Positions 45,745-58,796 are shown, numbered from the stretch's first letter. The stretch is DNA of 64,000 nt from Impatiens glandulifera (GCF_907164915.1 NC_061867.1:2751676-2815675); one strand, 5' to 3'. Made by a program: numbers and translations. Notes: generated by a model from the letters alone, not told the origin.

Positions 45745-47415
45745 TCAAGCAATGTTGACCTTCTGATTCGGCTTGAACACGTACTTCACTAAAGATTCCT
45801 TAATTCCCAAGAGTTCGGGAAACTCTAACTTCAGTTTGGTTGCGTCTAGTTCATTGTTACTCCTTGGAGCAATGATCACCTTCGCTTGTTCCTCGAGTGT
45901 GAAATTCTTCCACGTAAATGAAGGATCCACATATTCCTTATACATCTCGAGAATCTCGTTGTGGCTTACGACTCCTGGATTTGTAAAATTGTATATTCCG
46001 GTAAGATTCCTCTTTGCCATCTCTATCGATATGGGAAGAAGCTCGTCCAAGATTGTCATCGAGTTTGGAATGTCCACAACTTTCTCGTATCGAGTGATCT
46101 TCGTTATGAAGTTTCGAGGGTTGGTTAGGTCGGATGAAATGGGCATTCTAACACGCAGTGTGCAAACATTGTCGTAGTTCCTTAGCAAATCTTCCACCTT
46201 AAAAACAAATTCAAATGATTTGTTAATCCTTAAGAAGTAGTTGTTTGAAAACTAAATTATTTATTAATCAAAATATTAAAATGCACTTTACCTAATCAAA
46301 ACAATTTCACTCTCTTTTCTCTCGTTACAAAACTTAATTCATTAACATAAATATTAAAATACATACTTTTTATTATATTTTCAAAAACATCACCAATAAT
46401 TACTTTTTAAATAACTCATATTATAACCATAACTTAAATCCTTTTGAAATAACATCACTAACAAGTTTTTTTATCCAAAAAAATCAATACCCCTTAAATA
46501 CTTATACTTTTGAAATAACCCATATTATTTAAAAAAAAACTGGAATCCAAATTTTTAAATAATATGAATTATTAAAAAATAAAGATTTTGAGGAGTTGAA
46601 ATCAATGTTCAAATTATATTTTGATTTTTTTTATATAAATAACAAATTTTGAGGAGATGTTACCAATGTTTGAAATTATTTAATTAACTAGTGATAAATG
46701 CATTATTTAAAATGAAATAAACTCAATCATAATAAATAAAAAATAATATATTTTTTTACTTATATAAACTAATTTTCAATAATGTACCAAGGTCAAAGAT
46801 TTAAATGTTTCAAAAAAATTAAACCTAAAATTATTTAGTTTTTAATTAAAATCATGATAAATCCAAAACCAATCAATGAAATCAGATTCAAAATCAAACG
46901 ATCTAAAATCTAGGGTTTCAAACAAATCAATAATGAAAACAAAGAAGAAATCTCACCATAGCTTTAGTTTTGGAATAGAAAGATCCAATGAAATTCGGAA
47001 CATCTTCTTCTTTAAATCCAATACCAGATCCAAGCGGATGCATCTCATCGAACTCAAAAATACATCCAGTAGCATAATTAATCAAAATCAATCCCTTCTC
47101 TCTACAAACATCAGCAAGCGATAGAGTTCCAACGACGTTCGTACGAATCGTCTCAACTTTATGAGATTCACACCAATCTACGTTCGGACGGCCAGTAACA
47201 CCAGCCGCATTGAAGACGTGAGTCGGATTGAAAGATGCGATGTCGGATTCGAGTGATGGACGGTTCTCGAGACGACCTGAACCGTATGTGAATTCGATTC
47301 CTTGTGATTTGCAGAGTTTGCCGAGTAAACCTCCGATCCAACCGGTACGACCGTAGATTAGGAACTTTAGTTGATTTTCTGATGATGCGGTTGAGTTTCC
47401 GTTTGTGTATCCCAT
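45745..47415 (-). CDS. UER1: UDP-4-keto-6-deoxy-glucose epimerase/reductase
   Basis: This cytosolic bifunctional 3,5-epimerase/4-reductase converts UDP-4-keto-6-deoxy-D-glucose to UDP-L-rhamnose, the donor for pectin and flavonoid rhamnosylation. Two exons (minus), 47415-46957 and 46197-45745, give 912 nt, 303 aa, matching Arabidopsis UER1 in length. The Rossmann motif is FLIYGRTGWIGG near residue 20, followed by FNAAGVTGRPNVDWCE and the SDR active-site YSKTK near residue 148, right before the intron. Exon 2 has the family motifs NFTNPGVVSHNEILEMY and SNNELDATKL. RHM proteins carry the same module fused behind a dehydratase; here there is none, so this is the stand-alone enzyme. Confidence 0.96.
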
Positions 47416-49310
47416 TGATCTAGATTTGATTGATTGATTATGAATATGAAGAAAGAAGAACTGAAGATGGACTTATATGAAAAGAAGAAGAGAGTGAGAA
47501 TTGGTTGTTATAAGATTGGATCTGATTACAGTAGAGAGAGAGAAGAGAGAGAATTGGGCCTTGTTTGTTTGTGGTGATTTTAGCATTTGGTTGTTCTTGT
47601 CAGATGTGGGAAGATTTTTTTTTTTTTTTTTACTTTTTTTTGAAGAGCTTGTTTGATGTTAAATTGATTTTTTTTTTAAATTATCAAATTACTGAATTTA
47701 TAAATAAAAATAAATTTATTTTATTTTTGTAAAATTTAAATTTATATAAAAGAAAAACATATTAGTAATTTTAATAAATTAATATTATAAATAATTATGT
47801 GACAAAAATGTTAAGTGGTTCAATTTCACCTAGAAACAAACGTAAACATGACCGGAGGAGAGGATATGTATGCTAAGAGAGATCTTTAATTTTGTTAGGG
47901 TTTTAGATATAATCATTGTTTGATTTAATTATTTTTAAACTAGTCTTTATAAATTTAATGATTATTATACCCTTTTAATAGATGTATATTAAACAAAAAT
48001 GTATTTTCATGAATAAAATAAGTGATGAGATAAATAAAGTTTAAGTTGAGAAAATAATGAATTTTAGATAAAAATAAAAAATGAATATCTTAGAGTTTAT
48101 TGCATATTGATTTTTTTTTTTTTAAATTGGGATTTTGTCTCAAAACATTTATGTTTAATGAAAAAATAAATTATTTAAAATTTTAAGTTATTGAACTATT
48201 ATAATTTTTTATATTTAAAATTAATCTTTTTAAGAATAAAATAAGTGATTTATTGATTAAGATATAAGATATAATAAAGGTAATTTATAAAAAAAAAATC
48301 CCCAAAAAATATTAAACAACAAGATCTAGGTGTTCGCAAAAGAAATAAAGTCAATTCAATGCAATAATTGACAATAAATAGTCAATATAATTTAATTGAC
48401 ATTATTAACTACAATTCATTCAAAATAATTTATTATTTTATAAAATTCTTCAGTAATATTCATATGACTCTACTTCAAAATATGAAAATAATTAATTTTT
48501 TATATCTAATATTTGTTCAAGTTGAATTAAACAAGAGACATAAAAAAAACATTATTAAATGCTTTCAACTAAAAATTAAAAATCTAAACAAAAAAATGAT
48601 TTAAAAAAATAAATTAATAATAATCTATAGAGTGAAGTGTCGGTGCAGAATTATTAAGAGGTTTGTCTTAAAATCTCTTAGGAAATGTAAACAGTAAACT
48701 TAATAATCATTATAAAAAATAAATACAATAAAATTAAAAATTAATATAATATTTAATAAATAGTAAAATTATTTTAATCCAAACGAGGACTAAAAATCAT
48801 TATTGGCAATATGATATACTACTTTCTTTTAAACCAGAATATTACAATTCATAGCACCTTTTCTACTGATAACGTAATTTTTCCTTTTAAGAAAATTTTT
48901 CATATATATATTTTTTTTTTAATTTGAAAAGAACAAATAAATCCCCTGAACCTTGATTAGAAGTTCAAAGAAACCATGAACATTACAGAAAATACAAAAT
49001 AACCCAGAAGTTGAAGAAAACACTGAATTGTATACTCATTCTATATTGTAAGTAGTTATTATTAGCAAAAACAAAAATGTAAATAGGTAGTCTGAACAAG
49101 TTATCTTTATCGATTAGACCAAACATCAAAACAACCAAAAGGAATGCGAGTAAGGGTAATCGACTAATCGTAATTTGGAAGTTTGGAACCTTTGGAAGCG
49201 AAGAAGTCCTCTCAGTCTTCGCCTGTGTTTTGGATGGATATATCATATACACACATTTTATGTACGAGAAGAAGAAAAATAATTCGATATATCAACATGT
49301 TTGTGTTTTT
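47416..49310. other. Region between UER1 (5' side) and the MINDY gene (3' side)
   Basis: The first ~200 bp are the UER1 leader and promoter, including a GA-rich tract near 47530-47550. The rest is AT-rich. A GGCCTTGTTTGTTTGTGG at 47567 and AGCTTGTTTGATG at 47648 recall the ends of the MITE family described elsewhere, but no paired end was established. No gene seen. Confidence 0.5.
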
Positions 49311-52300
49311 TCACATGATACTACACTTTTCCTTTGACTGTTTTGGTTCCGGCCTGGAAGTCACCTGAGAGCTTCGCGGTGGAACCTGCAAAAATTTTCG
49401 AACGAAAGGAGAAATGAAGATAAAATGTTAAATACAAAGTCTAGTGTGGATTTTTAGAAACGTTTATTGGTGGTGTCAAATCTCAATTTCATTTTAAATA
49501 AAAGGAATTTCAATTTTCCAAAAATAACATTTACATCAAAAACTATAAGAAAGGGTTTAACCTAAGGGACAAAATGCCTCGGTTTGATTCTCACTAAAAA
49601 TGTTCTCATTTAAAGTGGGGTCATGCTAGCTACCTCGGAAACAAACCCGAGTAAAAGAAAAAAAAATGGAAGAACCTTACCTGATGAGAAGGTCCGGTAA
49701 TCAACCTTGAATCACTTGTAACAGAATTTCGTCGTTCCACATTTGTTTGTGGCTGCTGCTCCTCAAACTCCTGCTGCTGAAGTGCAATTGCTAACTGCAG
49801 ATCAGAGCTGCCATGCAAAAAAAATAAAAAAATTAGGACAAATTGTAAATACTTATTTTTTCTGACAGATATACGAGATCACGTTTGAAAACAGAACTTA
49901 GTCACGACAGTTTTCCATTTAGATCCCCATCCAAAAACATCAATTATGGAAATTTGAACCAGGAACAATTTAATTGACTTCTCCCAAAAAAGAACACCAT
50001 ATAAGTTCAAGAAAGATTATGAAATGACTAGCTTGTTTGATGTAGGGTTTTCTTGAAATATCTAAAATGTTATAGAAAATAAAGTAAGGATAACTTTGTA
50101 TTTTAGTCGATGAATTCAATGATTTGATTAATGATGATGGGATAATGAGTTATTTGGATTAAATTCAAATAACCCTTCATCAAACAAAGGCCTTCGAGTT
50201 TCCAGCAGTGTGAAATAACACAACAAAGACCTACAAATCCAAGCAAATGCAGAAGTGATTGAATAATTACTTGAAGTCTGGATCTGCATTTACAGACGGA
50301 TCAATGCTGGCGAGATAGGTCTGAAACACAGACAGTCAATATAAGCTTCAAATGAAAAAGAAAAAATATTAGTCCCAAGAAAATGGTGCTATGAAAAGCA
50401 ACATACCGATGTACTGGACAAAACATCTAGTTCATTCCATGTATTGTCGGATTGATCGCCTATCTTGAATTCCTTAAAATTGCCAGTCATGAAGATTGAG
50501 TTCCCATTGACCTGAAGAATTATCAAAAGGACAAATGAATGCAAGGGAGACCAAAGATACAAAACTAAAACTGTAAACACACAAGTATGAACACAGGATT
50601 GCAAAGAAAAAAGAGTCAAGACATCTAATAGTTTTTTTTTGTAACCAGGGTGTTAGAGTCAGTTTTTAGCGCACTTCGATTAATCCCCTGGGGGAAGTAG
50701 CACAACTATCCACCGCCATAACCTCCCACTTCAGTTTGGTACTTTTAATGAGAATGAACCTCAGCCTTAGGGTAGTAAGTCCCTTAACTATCCAAACTTC
50801 TTTGCCACTAAAAGCTATCCCTAAACCCTATCAAAGTGAATCTAATATTGTTTCCAGTTTCTATCAAAGTTTCTCTAGTTACAAAAAGGAAGAAGGGGAA
50901 ATGAAAGAGGAAGAATCATCGTGTTTCATTACCAAGCATAATGGAGAATTACAGTATAAGGAAGTGGCTCTATATAACACAAAAAGGGGGGGAAATGTAA
51001 CCTCATTTAGCTTTTCCCAAACCAAATCAGGCTGGTTTATATATCCCTGGTCCGTTGCCAAAATGTACAGTTCACCATCAAACTGCAAACCCAGATAAAA
51101 AGAAGATATATTTTAATAGGTCATATTCATATGGAAAACTATTCAAAAATGTCATTGTGGAATCATGCACTGTGTTGGCAACTCAACCTCCACAATACTG
51201 ATCACAAAATTACCAAAAAAATTATGACCAACCTTGAACATCGTGTTGAAGTGATTATTGCGGAAAAAAACACAGAGCTCTCTTTCTTTCAATCCGTCTT
51301 GTAGGGAAAGTAGGCTAAACAGGAAAAAAAAAGATTTATCAGTTATAACATGGCTTATTACTTAATCAAAATATTTAAGTGCTTATTTGAACAAGAATAT
51401 TTTATCTAAGCTTAATTATGTAGACTCAGCTCAAATTAAACTAAACAAATAAAGCTATAAAATCTGACTTAATTCAATAAGTTATGAATCACTTAACTCA
51501 GTATTAGTAACAGTTTTAGTAAGATAGTACAAAAGACCATTTTAACCCTTGAAAATTAATCGAATTACGTCACTAGATAATGGTAAAATAGTATTTAAGT
51601 ACTGTCCCTAAATAGTTCCATATTTTATTAAACCAACTTATACATCAAGTACTTAAATTCAGATATTTTCATTTGATTTATTCAAATGAAATCTGACTTA
51701 ATTCAATAAGTTATGAATCACTTAACTCAGTATTAGTAACAGTTTTAGTAAGATGGTACAAAAGACAATTTTAACCCTTGAAAATTAATCGAATTACGTC
51801 ACCATATAATGGTAAAATAGTATTTAAGTACTGTCCCTAAATAGTTCCATATTTTATTAAACCAACTTATACAACAAGTACTTAAATTCAGATATTTTCA
51901 TTTGATTTATTCAACATTTATTTTTCACACTTAACTAGTTCTGCACTTGAAAAATCAGTATACTACATTCAACACTTAATTTTTCAGTTTTATCATACCA
52001 AATGACGTTCCTAAGAGAACAAAAGAAAATGCACAGTTTAAAAGAGAGAAAATCATTAACATACCCATGAATTGTTAACTGACTAGCATTGGTCTCCAAA
52101 AAGCTCTTGATCAACTCTCCTATTAGAAAAAATAAGCAGCAGGATATGAATAAAATCTTTTGGAGCAGTTCAACACAAATATAGAATGTTATCTTCTTTA
52201 TTATACCTTGTTCACGATTTATTTTGCATGTGGAAATTCCATTATTGGAATCTTCTTTACTTTTCTCAACTTGTTCTGAAAGAACTGCCTCCCCTTCATA

Positions 52301-55300
52301 TACAGGCTCGCGAATTTGATTAACTGCTATAGCTGACTCCAATATGCATTCCGCTCCTTCATAAATAGGCTTACTATCATCAACATCATTAGAAATGATA
52401 ACATTAGGGACTTCGTGTTGTCTTCTGTCTAAAGAAGAATCTGAACCAACATGTTCTTCAGACAGATGTTCACCATCTTCAATCCCAATGTTACCGATTT
52501 TAGAAGTAAGTTCATTCAGAACATTTTCGTCGCAATTTGGTTCGTGTGTATGATTCTCATCGGCAGTGTCCATTATGGAAGATTCAGATATCACACACTC
52601 TTTCTTGCTCGTATCTGTATTAGTTTTTTCACAAGGTAATGTTACAACTATGCTTTCTTGGTCAGCTTTAGAACAAGCACCATCATAAGCTATTTCTTCA
52701 TTAATCACCTGACTACTAATATTGGTCAAGTCTATGGGATCTGTAGTGAAGAGATGCTCTTGCTGATCTGATACTTCGTTTTGAACTACAATAGGTTCAG
52801 ACTTCTTCAAATATGTGCTTCCATTGAAGCCAGTTGCCAAATTATCTCCATCATGACTAGAATCTGGTATGTCATCTAAAGTTTCAGACTTCTTCAAACA
52901 CGTGATTTCATTGAAGCCAGTCGCCACACTCTCTCCATTGTGACTTGAAACTAGTACATCATCGGAAGGTTCAGACTTCTTCAAACATGTGCTTTCATTG
53001 AAACCAGTGGCCACATTCTCTCCATCGTTACTTGAAACGGGTGCATCATTTGAAGGTTCAGAACACTTTGATAATCTCAAGACTCTCGACAACTCTTCTT
53101 CTTCCTCCTTATCTCCTTTTCTCATTTGATGGTGATCAAAGACAGGGTCAGAAGAATTGTCAAAAGATGTTTCTCTAGAAAGGGATGGTGAAGGAACACC
53201 CATAGTTGCTGCTGTAGTGGCAGCAACTTCAACTGAATCATCAAGGTCAACAAGCTCCTCCACAAGGGTGTTATATGACTTTGAGCCTATTGCATCTGCG
53301 GTATCAATGTCCTGGCATAACATTTGTAAAAACATGTGAATTGTATCATAGAATTAAAAAAAAAAACTTAAAAAATATTCCTGCTCAAAAGACTAAAGAT
53401 AATAGTAATTGAACAGGGACAAAGGCACTTCAAGTAGAAAGAAAATACTACATAAATATAGAAGGGCAACAGATGTTCAACAGCCTTCACCACAACGATT
53501 CAAAAGTATCTATAACTTACAAAGTCAAATGGTTGCTCAGTGAAGACTCAGTGTTAGCATTTAATGCTTTAATCAAATAACAACCAGTTTTAGCAAAAAT
53601 AAAATAAAATAATAGTAATAAAATAAAATAACAAGCAGTTATTGCCAAAGGAGATGTATATACACATCTAGTAAGCAGAAAAGCCAAGAACAGAAGAATG
53701 AAAAAAACTCTCAAGTCCCACGAACCGCGTCTAGACAAGTCATTTAGGTGTCTAAAGTGTGTTAACCCGCACAACCTGACCTTACTGATCCACAAAATGA
53801 TATTACTATGCCAATAGACAGGATTAGTCTAGATACAGTGGCACCAACTTAGAGCTTGTTCGATGTAGGGTTTTTCGAAATAAATCAGTTTTTGTATCTT
53901 TGGAGAAAAACTTGCTTGATGAAAAAGTGCATTATTTAGGTTTATTTGGTTTAGATGACTAAAATATCTTTTGTATTTAATATTTTAATGTTATAAGAGG
54001 ATAATTTGGGATTTTTATTAATGATGTGATAGAAGAAGTTATTGCCTATTGGTGATGTGAGGGTGGTTTATCAAACAAGCCCTAAGTTTGTATGTTTTTT
54101 GGTGAGTCCAGATGTTTATTATGGTTTAATTTCCATAAGGACAACCACCAGAAAACAGACTATTAAGCGACCTAAATTTTAGTTTTGAAGACACCTAAGT
54201 TACTAACCAATTAGTTATCAGACTGTTAACTACAACATTCAATAATTTATCCTAACAAGGATTATGTAACATCAGAATTTTAATGCATGGGATTTACATA
54301 ATTAATCGCTAAATCAAGAGTTTTGGAAAGGCCTAGTGTACAGATACCAAATGTAACTGCCACAAACAAAACAATCAAGAAATGGCGTAATCATGCCAAC
54401 AACGTAAAACAATATATAAGAATCATGATAGGTTAATCATGCTGACACGTCTATCCTTAACTCCATTAATGTGAAATATATTATTACTAGCACCCCGACA
54501 TTTAACTCATCCAAATTGAAGCTTATCTCTATCTGTCTATCCAATCAGCCAATAGCTTCCTGAATAGCATGTCCTCCTTATATTTCTTTATGTCCCACAC
54601 ATAAGTTTACAGTACATGCTTTCCCAATCAAATATTATGCAGATTATAGGGGAAAAAAACATTTTCATCACATCAACAAAAAACAGATGAGGTGGCAAAG
54701 GAAAGTTCAAACAAATATATGGTATATAGTGGTTCAAACGACGAGTTTGGAGTAAAAACCTGAGGATCAACTATCCAACCATGATACAACGGAATATCCA
54801 ACAGATCAAATATTGTGCACTCGCAGGTAAATTCAAAATCATCTATCCTGCCAAAAACATGAAAAAAATAACAGTAAAAGTCAATTAAACATCACGATAA
54901 CTCACCAAACTATAACAAATACCCACAGAATGAAAAAATTATAAACATACCTTCTAAATCTTAGATTCACATCAATACCAGTTGCTAATCGATGAAGTAA
55001 ATCGATAGCATCAGAGATGTTCTGTTGTTGATTTTCAACATACCCTGCATCTTTATCCTGTCATCCAAGTTCAACAAGTAAATTGCATAACAATGAACCA
55101 TCATTAACTTCACTTTTCAGTTTTCACAGAAGAAAAAGTAAATTACATTAACATTACTGTTTGAATCAATTAACCGTTCAGCAACTAGTTGAAGCAACTG
55201 TTCCTGACGAACTTCCGTTACATCCTGACTTAAACTCAAGTTCAAATTATTCTTCAACAACAAAACATTACCTATACCAAGTAAATATCAATAGTTATCT

Positions 55301-55543
55301 AAATAAGCATATAAATCATGAATTCGATCTTCTTAAACAAATAATGGAATAGAATTGATAAATTGTTCATCGTAACCCTAGGAAATCAATAAAGAGAGAG
55401 AGATTGTTACAGATTGCGAGGAGAGGACACGGTCCATTGTCGTTCTGAAGAATGATCGGAGTTGAGCGGCCTAAGAAGTGAATCATCTTGATCTTATGCA
55501 ACATTTCCTTCTCCGGTTCATCTGTTGGCTTGTTTGATTCCAT
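49311..55543 (-). CDS. MINDY-type deubiquitinase (FAM63/DUF544)
   Basis: This is a cysteine protease of the MINDY family, which trims long K48-linked ubiquitin chains. Exons (minus) are 55543-55411, 55271-55147, 55057-54951, 54847-54760, 53311-52207, 52119-52065, 51314-51233, 51082-51002, 50511-50407, 50320-50271, 49807-49681 and 49385-49311; total 2133 nt, 710 aa. Exon 1 has the catalytic Cys in QNDNGPCPLLAI, and exon 7 the catalytic His in FFRNNHFNTMFK. Exon 8 has the conserved DQGYINQPDLVWEKL. Exon 11 has a ubiquitin-binding MIU helix, DLQLAIALQQQEFEEQ. The C-terminus is CSIM, a possible CAAX prenylation box. The large exon 5 (1105 nt) encodes an acidic, Ser-rich, low-complexity region with three 29-residue repeats. 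Introns host a SINE, two MITEs and a tandem duplication. Confidence 0.93.
49548..49660 (+). repeat. SINE copy in a MINDY intron
   Basis: B-box-like GGTTTGATTCTC at 49581-49592 is followed by CACTAAAAATGTTCTCATTT and GGGGTCATGCTAGC, then AAACCCGAG, in the same order as the copy at 7826-7975. It lies antisense to the gene, in the last intron. Confidence 0.6.
50031..50192. mobile_element. Short MITE relic in a MINDY intron
   Basis: The left end GCTTGTTTGATGTAGGG and the right end CCCTTCATCAAACAAAGGC form inverted repeats around a 162-bp AT-rich interior. The ends match those of the element at 24976-25266. The target duplication is no longer clear (CTA on the left, CTT on the right). Confidence 0.55.
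50640..50765. repeat. Retroelement-like fragment in a MINDY intron
   Basis: A GC-richer stretch with GGGTGTTAGAGTCAG, GCGCACTTCGATTAATCCCC and ACCGCCATAACCTCCCA resembles tails of plant tRNA-derived SINEs. It lies in intron 8, antisense to the gene. Class assignment is tentative. Confidence 0.4.
51462..51919 (-). repeat. 229-bp tandem duplication in MINDY intron 6
   Basis: ATCTGACTTAATTCAATAAG at 51462 recurs at 51691. The two copies run side by side with only a handful of substitutions, so the duplication is recent. It does not touch exons. Confidence 0.85.
52785..53075 (-). repeat. Three in-frame 87-bp repeats in MINDY exon 5
   Basis: The exon encodes three consecutive 29-residue units of the form SEPS-DD-...-VATGFNESTCLKK, followed by the start of a fourth (SEP). 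The plus strand shows the matching 87-bp periodicity through TTCAGACTTCTTCAAA at about 52797, 52884 and 52971. Confidence 0.9.
53849..54085. mobile_element. MITE relic in a MINDY intron
   Basis: The left end ACTTAGAGCTTGTTCGATG and the reverse complement of the right end, ACTTAGGGCTTGTTTGATA, form inverted repeats of about 19 bp around a 237-bp non-coding interior. The ends belong to the same family as those at 24976 and 50031. It sits in intron 4. Confidence 0.6.
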
Positions 55544-57148
55544 TTCTACGACTGTGGAAGATGAATCTGTAGATGCATGGAAAGATGATCTTAGAAATAG
55601 GAATTCTTGAGAGAAGTATGAAATTATGAATCTGTTCTTGGAAATTTGTATGTGTGTGAGAGAGAAAGGATTTGTATGAATTCTCTCATATACAGTCTAG
55701 AATGAGCTTTTCTTTAGATCTTGCAAATTTTTTTTTTCAACTTTAAATTATAAGTATATGTTTTATTCAAATTTAAATGTTATATTTTATGAAAATTAAT
55801 ATTGATGGTAACCACAAATATGGTATTGATTAAAGAGTATAATCAATTATAACAATATAGAAATATAGTAAGAAGAATTTATATATAATCATTATCATTT
55901 AAAATAAGTATTCCCTCCATAATATTCTAGGTTGCAAATAAAAATTGTTCTCTTAATTGTTCTCTATAAATTTGTTTATTTATAATAACTTGAATTTTTA
56001 ATATATTACGATATATATTATATTAAAAATTGTTTATATATATTTTTAAAAAATATGTTATAAATAACGTTTCACGAGATTCTCATAAATTGAACCGGGT
56101 GAAAATAGTAATAAAAAAATATTTAAAATAAAACGGGATGAGAATGATAAACATTAGCTAAAAATAGGTTGAACATCGGGACTTCCATTTGTTACGTAGT
56201 CAGTATCGGCCCTAGTGAAGACAACCAATACAGTCCGCCTAATATTCCTCAATCTAAAACCTCTTAAAAAAATTATTATATAATTTAATCAACTAAACTA
56301 TATATTTAAATATAATAAAATTATTAATATTTTTAAAATAATATAAAATATAACAAGTTAAATAATTTTTTTTTTCAAATTATAGGCTTCCCCTGCATGT
56401 AATGCTAGACACTCTAAAATCAATTTTGGGTCACACAAAACAAAATAAATAAAATATTAATAGTGCTACACACTACAAATAATTTCGAATTAAAAAATAG
56501 TATTAAACACAACTTATTATAAATAAATAAATAAATAATTATTAAAATGACTTGTACAACACATATTCAATATTATTAGAAAAAGTAAGATGATGTAACA
56601 TTAATATATTATATATATATACACACACCAAAACCACTTCATAATTAAATAATGTTAATAATATATTAAGGACTTAGTTAACTACTCCTACATGTCTACA
56701 CGTATAACCACTTAATCTTCAAAATAAAGATAGCAAATCTACAAGTCTATATAGAATGGATAATTAAAAAAAAATGAATTTATTTTTTAAAAGAAGATAC
56801 ATTTAATAAAAAAATATATAAAAAAAAATTGTTTAAAAAAATATTTAAAAAACAATAAGGTTCCACATTAATATGCAGGTTTTCGAATTTAATCTCCTAC
56901 ATCGTATGACATTATAAATAATATTTAACTGTAGTTATTATATGTTCTTTGATTATTTTCAATGGAAAAGTAGATTAATTGTAAGTTGTTTTTTTTAATA
57001 ATCTAACATGACACTTTGTAATCTCTCCTCAAACATAAATTATTTTTTTTTAGTGAAAACTAAAAAAATTCTTAAATAAACCCTTGTAGACTTAAATTTG
57101 TTAAATTAGAGGTTAATGATATTTTTTAATTTTGGGTATTTAAAAAAA

Positions 57149-57186
<38 letters not shown>

Positions 57187-57513
57187 CTATATATTTTTTT
57201 TTATTATTCACACCAACCTACAATGTTCAATTCAATATGAATATATATACTATTTGTTTATTTGAAATTGAGTTTTGAAATTTAAAAACACAAATATCCT
57301 TGTTCAACAAAATTCAAAATATTTGCCTACAATTCTTGCTCCAATACTATTGCATAAGATTACAAAACAAATAAGAAAACTTGTAAGAAAAATATAAATG
57401 GAACTCCAATGGAGACGGTAAATTATAGATGTACCGAGGATTACAAGTATATGGATAAGTCTCAAAATATAAATATCGAGAAATTACAATTGTCAAGATG
57501 AAAAGAATATCGA
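55544..57513. other. Region between the MINDY promoter and the expansin 3' end
   Basis: The first ~150 bp are the likely MINDY leader and promoter, with GAGAGAGAAAGG on the plus strand. The rest is AT-rich, including a (TA)n run near 57150-57182. The last 200 bp are probably the expansin 3' UTR. No other gene seen. Confidence 0.5.
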
Positions 57514-58745
57514 TCAATAAAAGTTGGTGGTGGCTTGGTAAGTCATGCCCGCATACCAATTGGAAGGAGCAACATTATAAGCGATAATAGTTTGTTTTGT
57601 GGTGTATGAGGTGATCTTAAACGACAAAGCTTGTCCAGTTAGTGTCGTAAATGCTTGGTAAGACGCTCCCCAGTTGTGACTCATGCTTATCCAACCGGTT
57701 TTTGTTCCCTTCACCCACATTGCCGAAACATCACCAGCCCCACCTACATTCATCACGTACACCAAAAGCCAATACCCGTTTCCTTGGAATTGGAACCGAA
57801 TTCCACCTTTTCTAACACAAGCCACCCTATAAAAACAAGAATATTGTTTATAGTAACAAAAACTAGTTTTTATAGAACAATCCTATTACAATGACCTAGG
57901 GGTATTTAGGTAATTTTACATTTTAAAATGTGTATGGCTTGAGTGGGTAACTGTTGTTATTGAATATATGTCTCACCATGGCTACAAATGTTATTTTTTA
58001 GTTTTTTTTCACTCATGCTAAGACATTTTTAGTGGGAATCAATCGAATTTGAGACAATCTGTTTTCAAATAAATATTTTGAAAACACGATAATCAAAAAA
58101 TAAATGACCTAAGGGGTATTATGGTAATTTGGCATTACCTTCTATACATAACGGGTATGATACCGGCCTTCCATTGGGCGATCTTCATAAATGCGGGCTT
58201 GGAGAGATCGAAGTGGGTACGGGGCGGGTTACACCAACCACCATTATTGGAATCCTGGTTCCAATTAGGTGGGCATAGGTTAGTCCCGGTTATAACCATA
58301 GAAGGGTAACCCGTGTAGCAATATTTCGATTGTGTACATTTCATCTCAAAACATTCACCACACGAGTAACCATTCTTAAAGAGAACCGAACTCAAGGCCG
58401 CTGTCGCGGTACCATAACCGGTGCTATACAAGTTTCCGTATCCACATGCCCCACCTACATGTCAAAAGGTAGGACAGATTAGTTATATATATGAAGACTC
58501 GAATCTATGACATTCTCAAGAAACGACTCTTTATACTTACCCATGGTTTCGGAGGCAGTTTCGTCGCCGTAAAAGGTGGCATGGGCGAGTTGCCATTTAC
58601 CTGGTTGGAAGCCATAACCATAGCCGGCGGCATCAACCGAGGGCAATATTGGTAATGTGCTTATAACAACAATGAACAATATTAAAGGCCATGGAATTGA
58701 AGAGAAGGAATTAGTTGAAGAGATGAAGCTTAAACTCCTTGCCAT
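57514..58745 (-). CDS. EXPA: Alpha-expansin, EXPA7/EXPA18 type
   Basis: This secreted protein loosens cell walls without hydrolysis. Three exons (minus), 58745-58541, 58454-58139 and 57826-57514, give 834 nt, 277 aa. The N-terminus has a signal peptide with a hydrophobic core ([16 protein letters not shown]). Domain 1 (GH45-like) has [20 protein letters not shown], the Cys-rich ECFEMKC region, [20 protein letters not shown] and the HFD motif in [11 protein letters not shown]. Domain 2 (CBM63) has [20 protein letters not shown] and [33 protein letters not shown] matches the root-hair expansins EXPA7 and EXPA18 better than other EXPAs, so root-hair expression is a reasonable inference. A TATA box lies about 45 bp upstream of the ATG. 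Confidence 0.95.
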
Positions 58746-58785
58746 GGTGTTAATTTGATTGCCTCTAAATTAAGGTAAGCAAACC

Positions 58786-58796
58786 TTTATATATAA
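58786..58796 (-). promoter_or_regulatory. TATA box of the expansin gene
   Basis: The minus strand reads ATTATATATAAAGG across this site, about 45 bp upstream of the ATG at 58745. The strong TATAAA core and spacing fit a core promoter with a short leader. Confidence 0.6.

Noticed and set aside
45773..46177. A 134-codon plus-strand open frame
   Set aside because: It lies exactly antisense to UER1 exon 2 and shows no family features.
50736..51098. A 120-codon plus-strand open frame
   Set aside because: It overlaps MINDY exon 8 antisense and a repeat fragment in the neighbouring intron.
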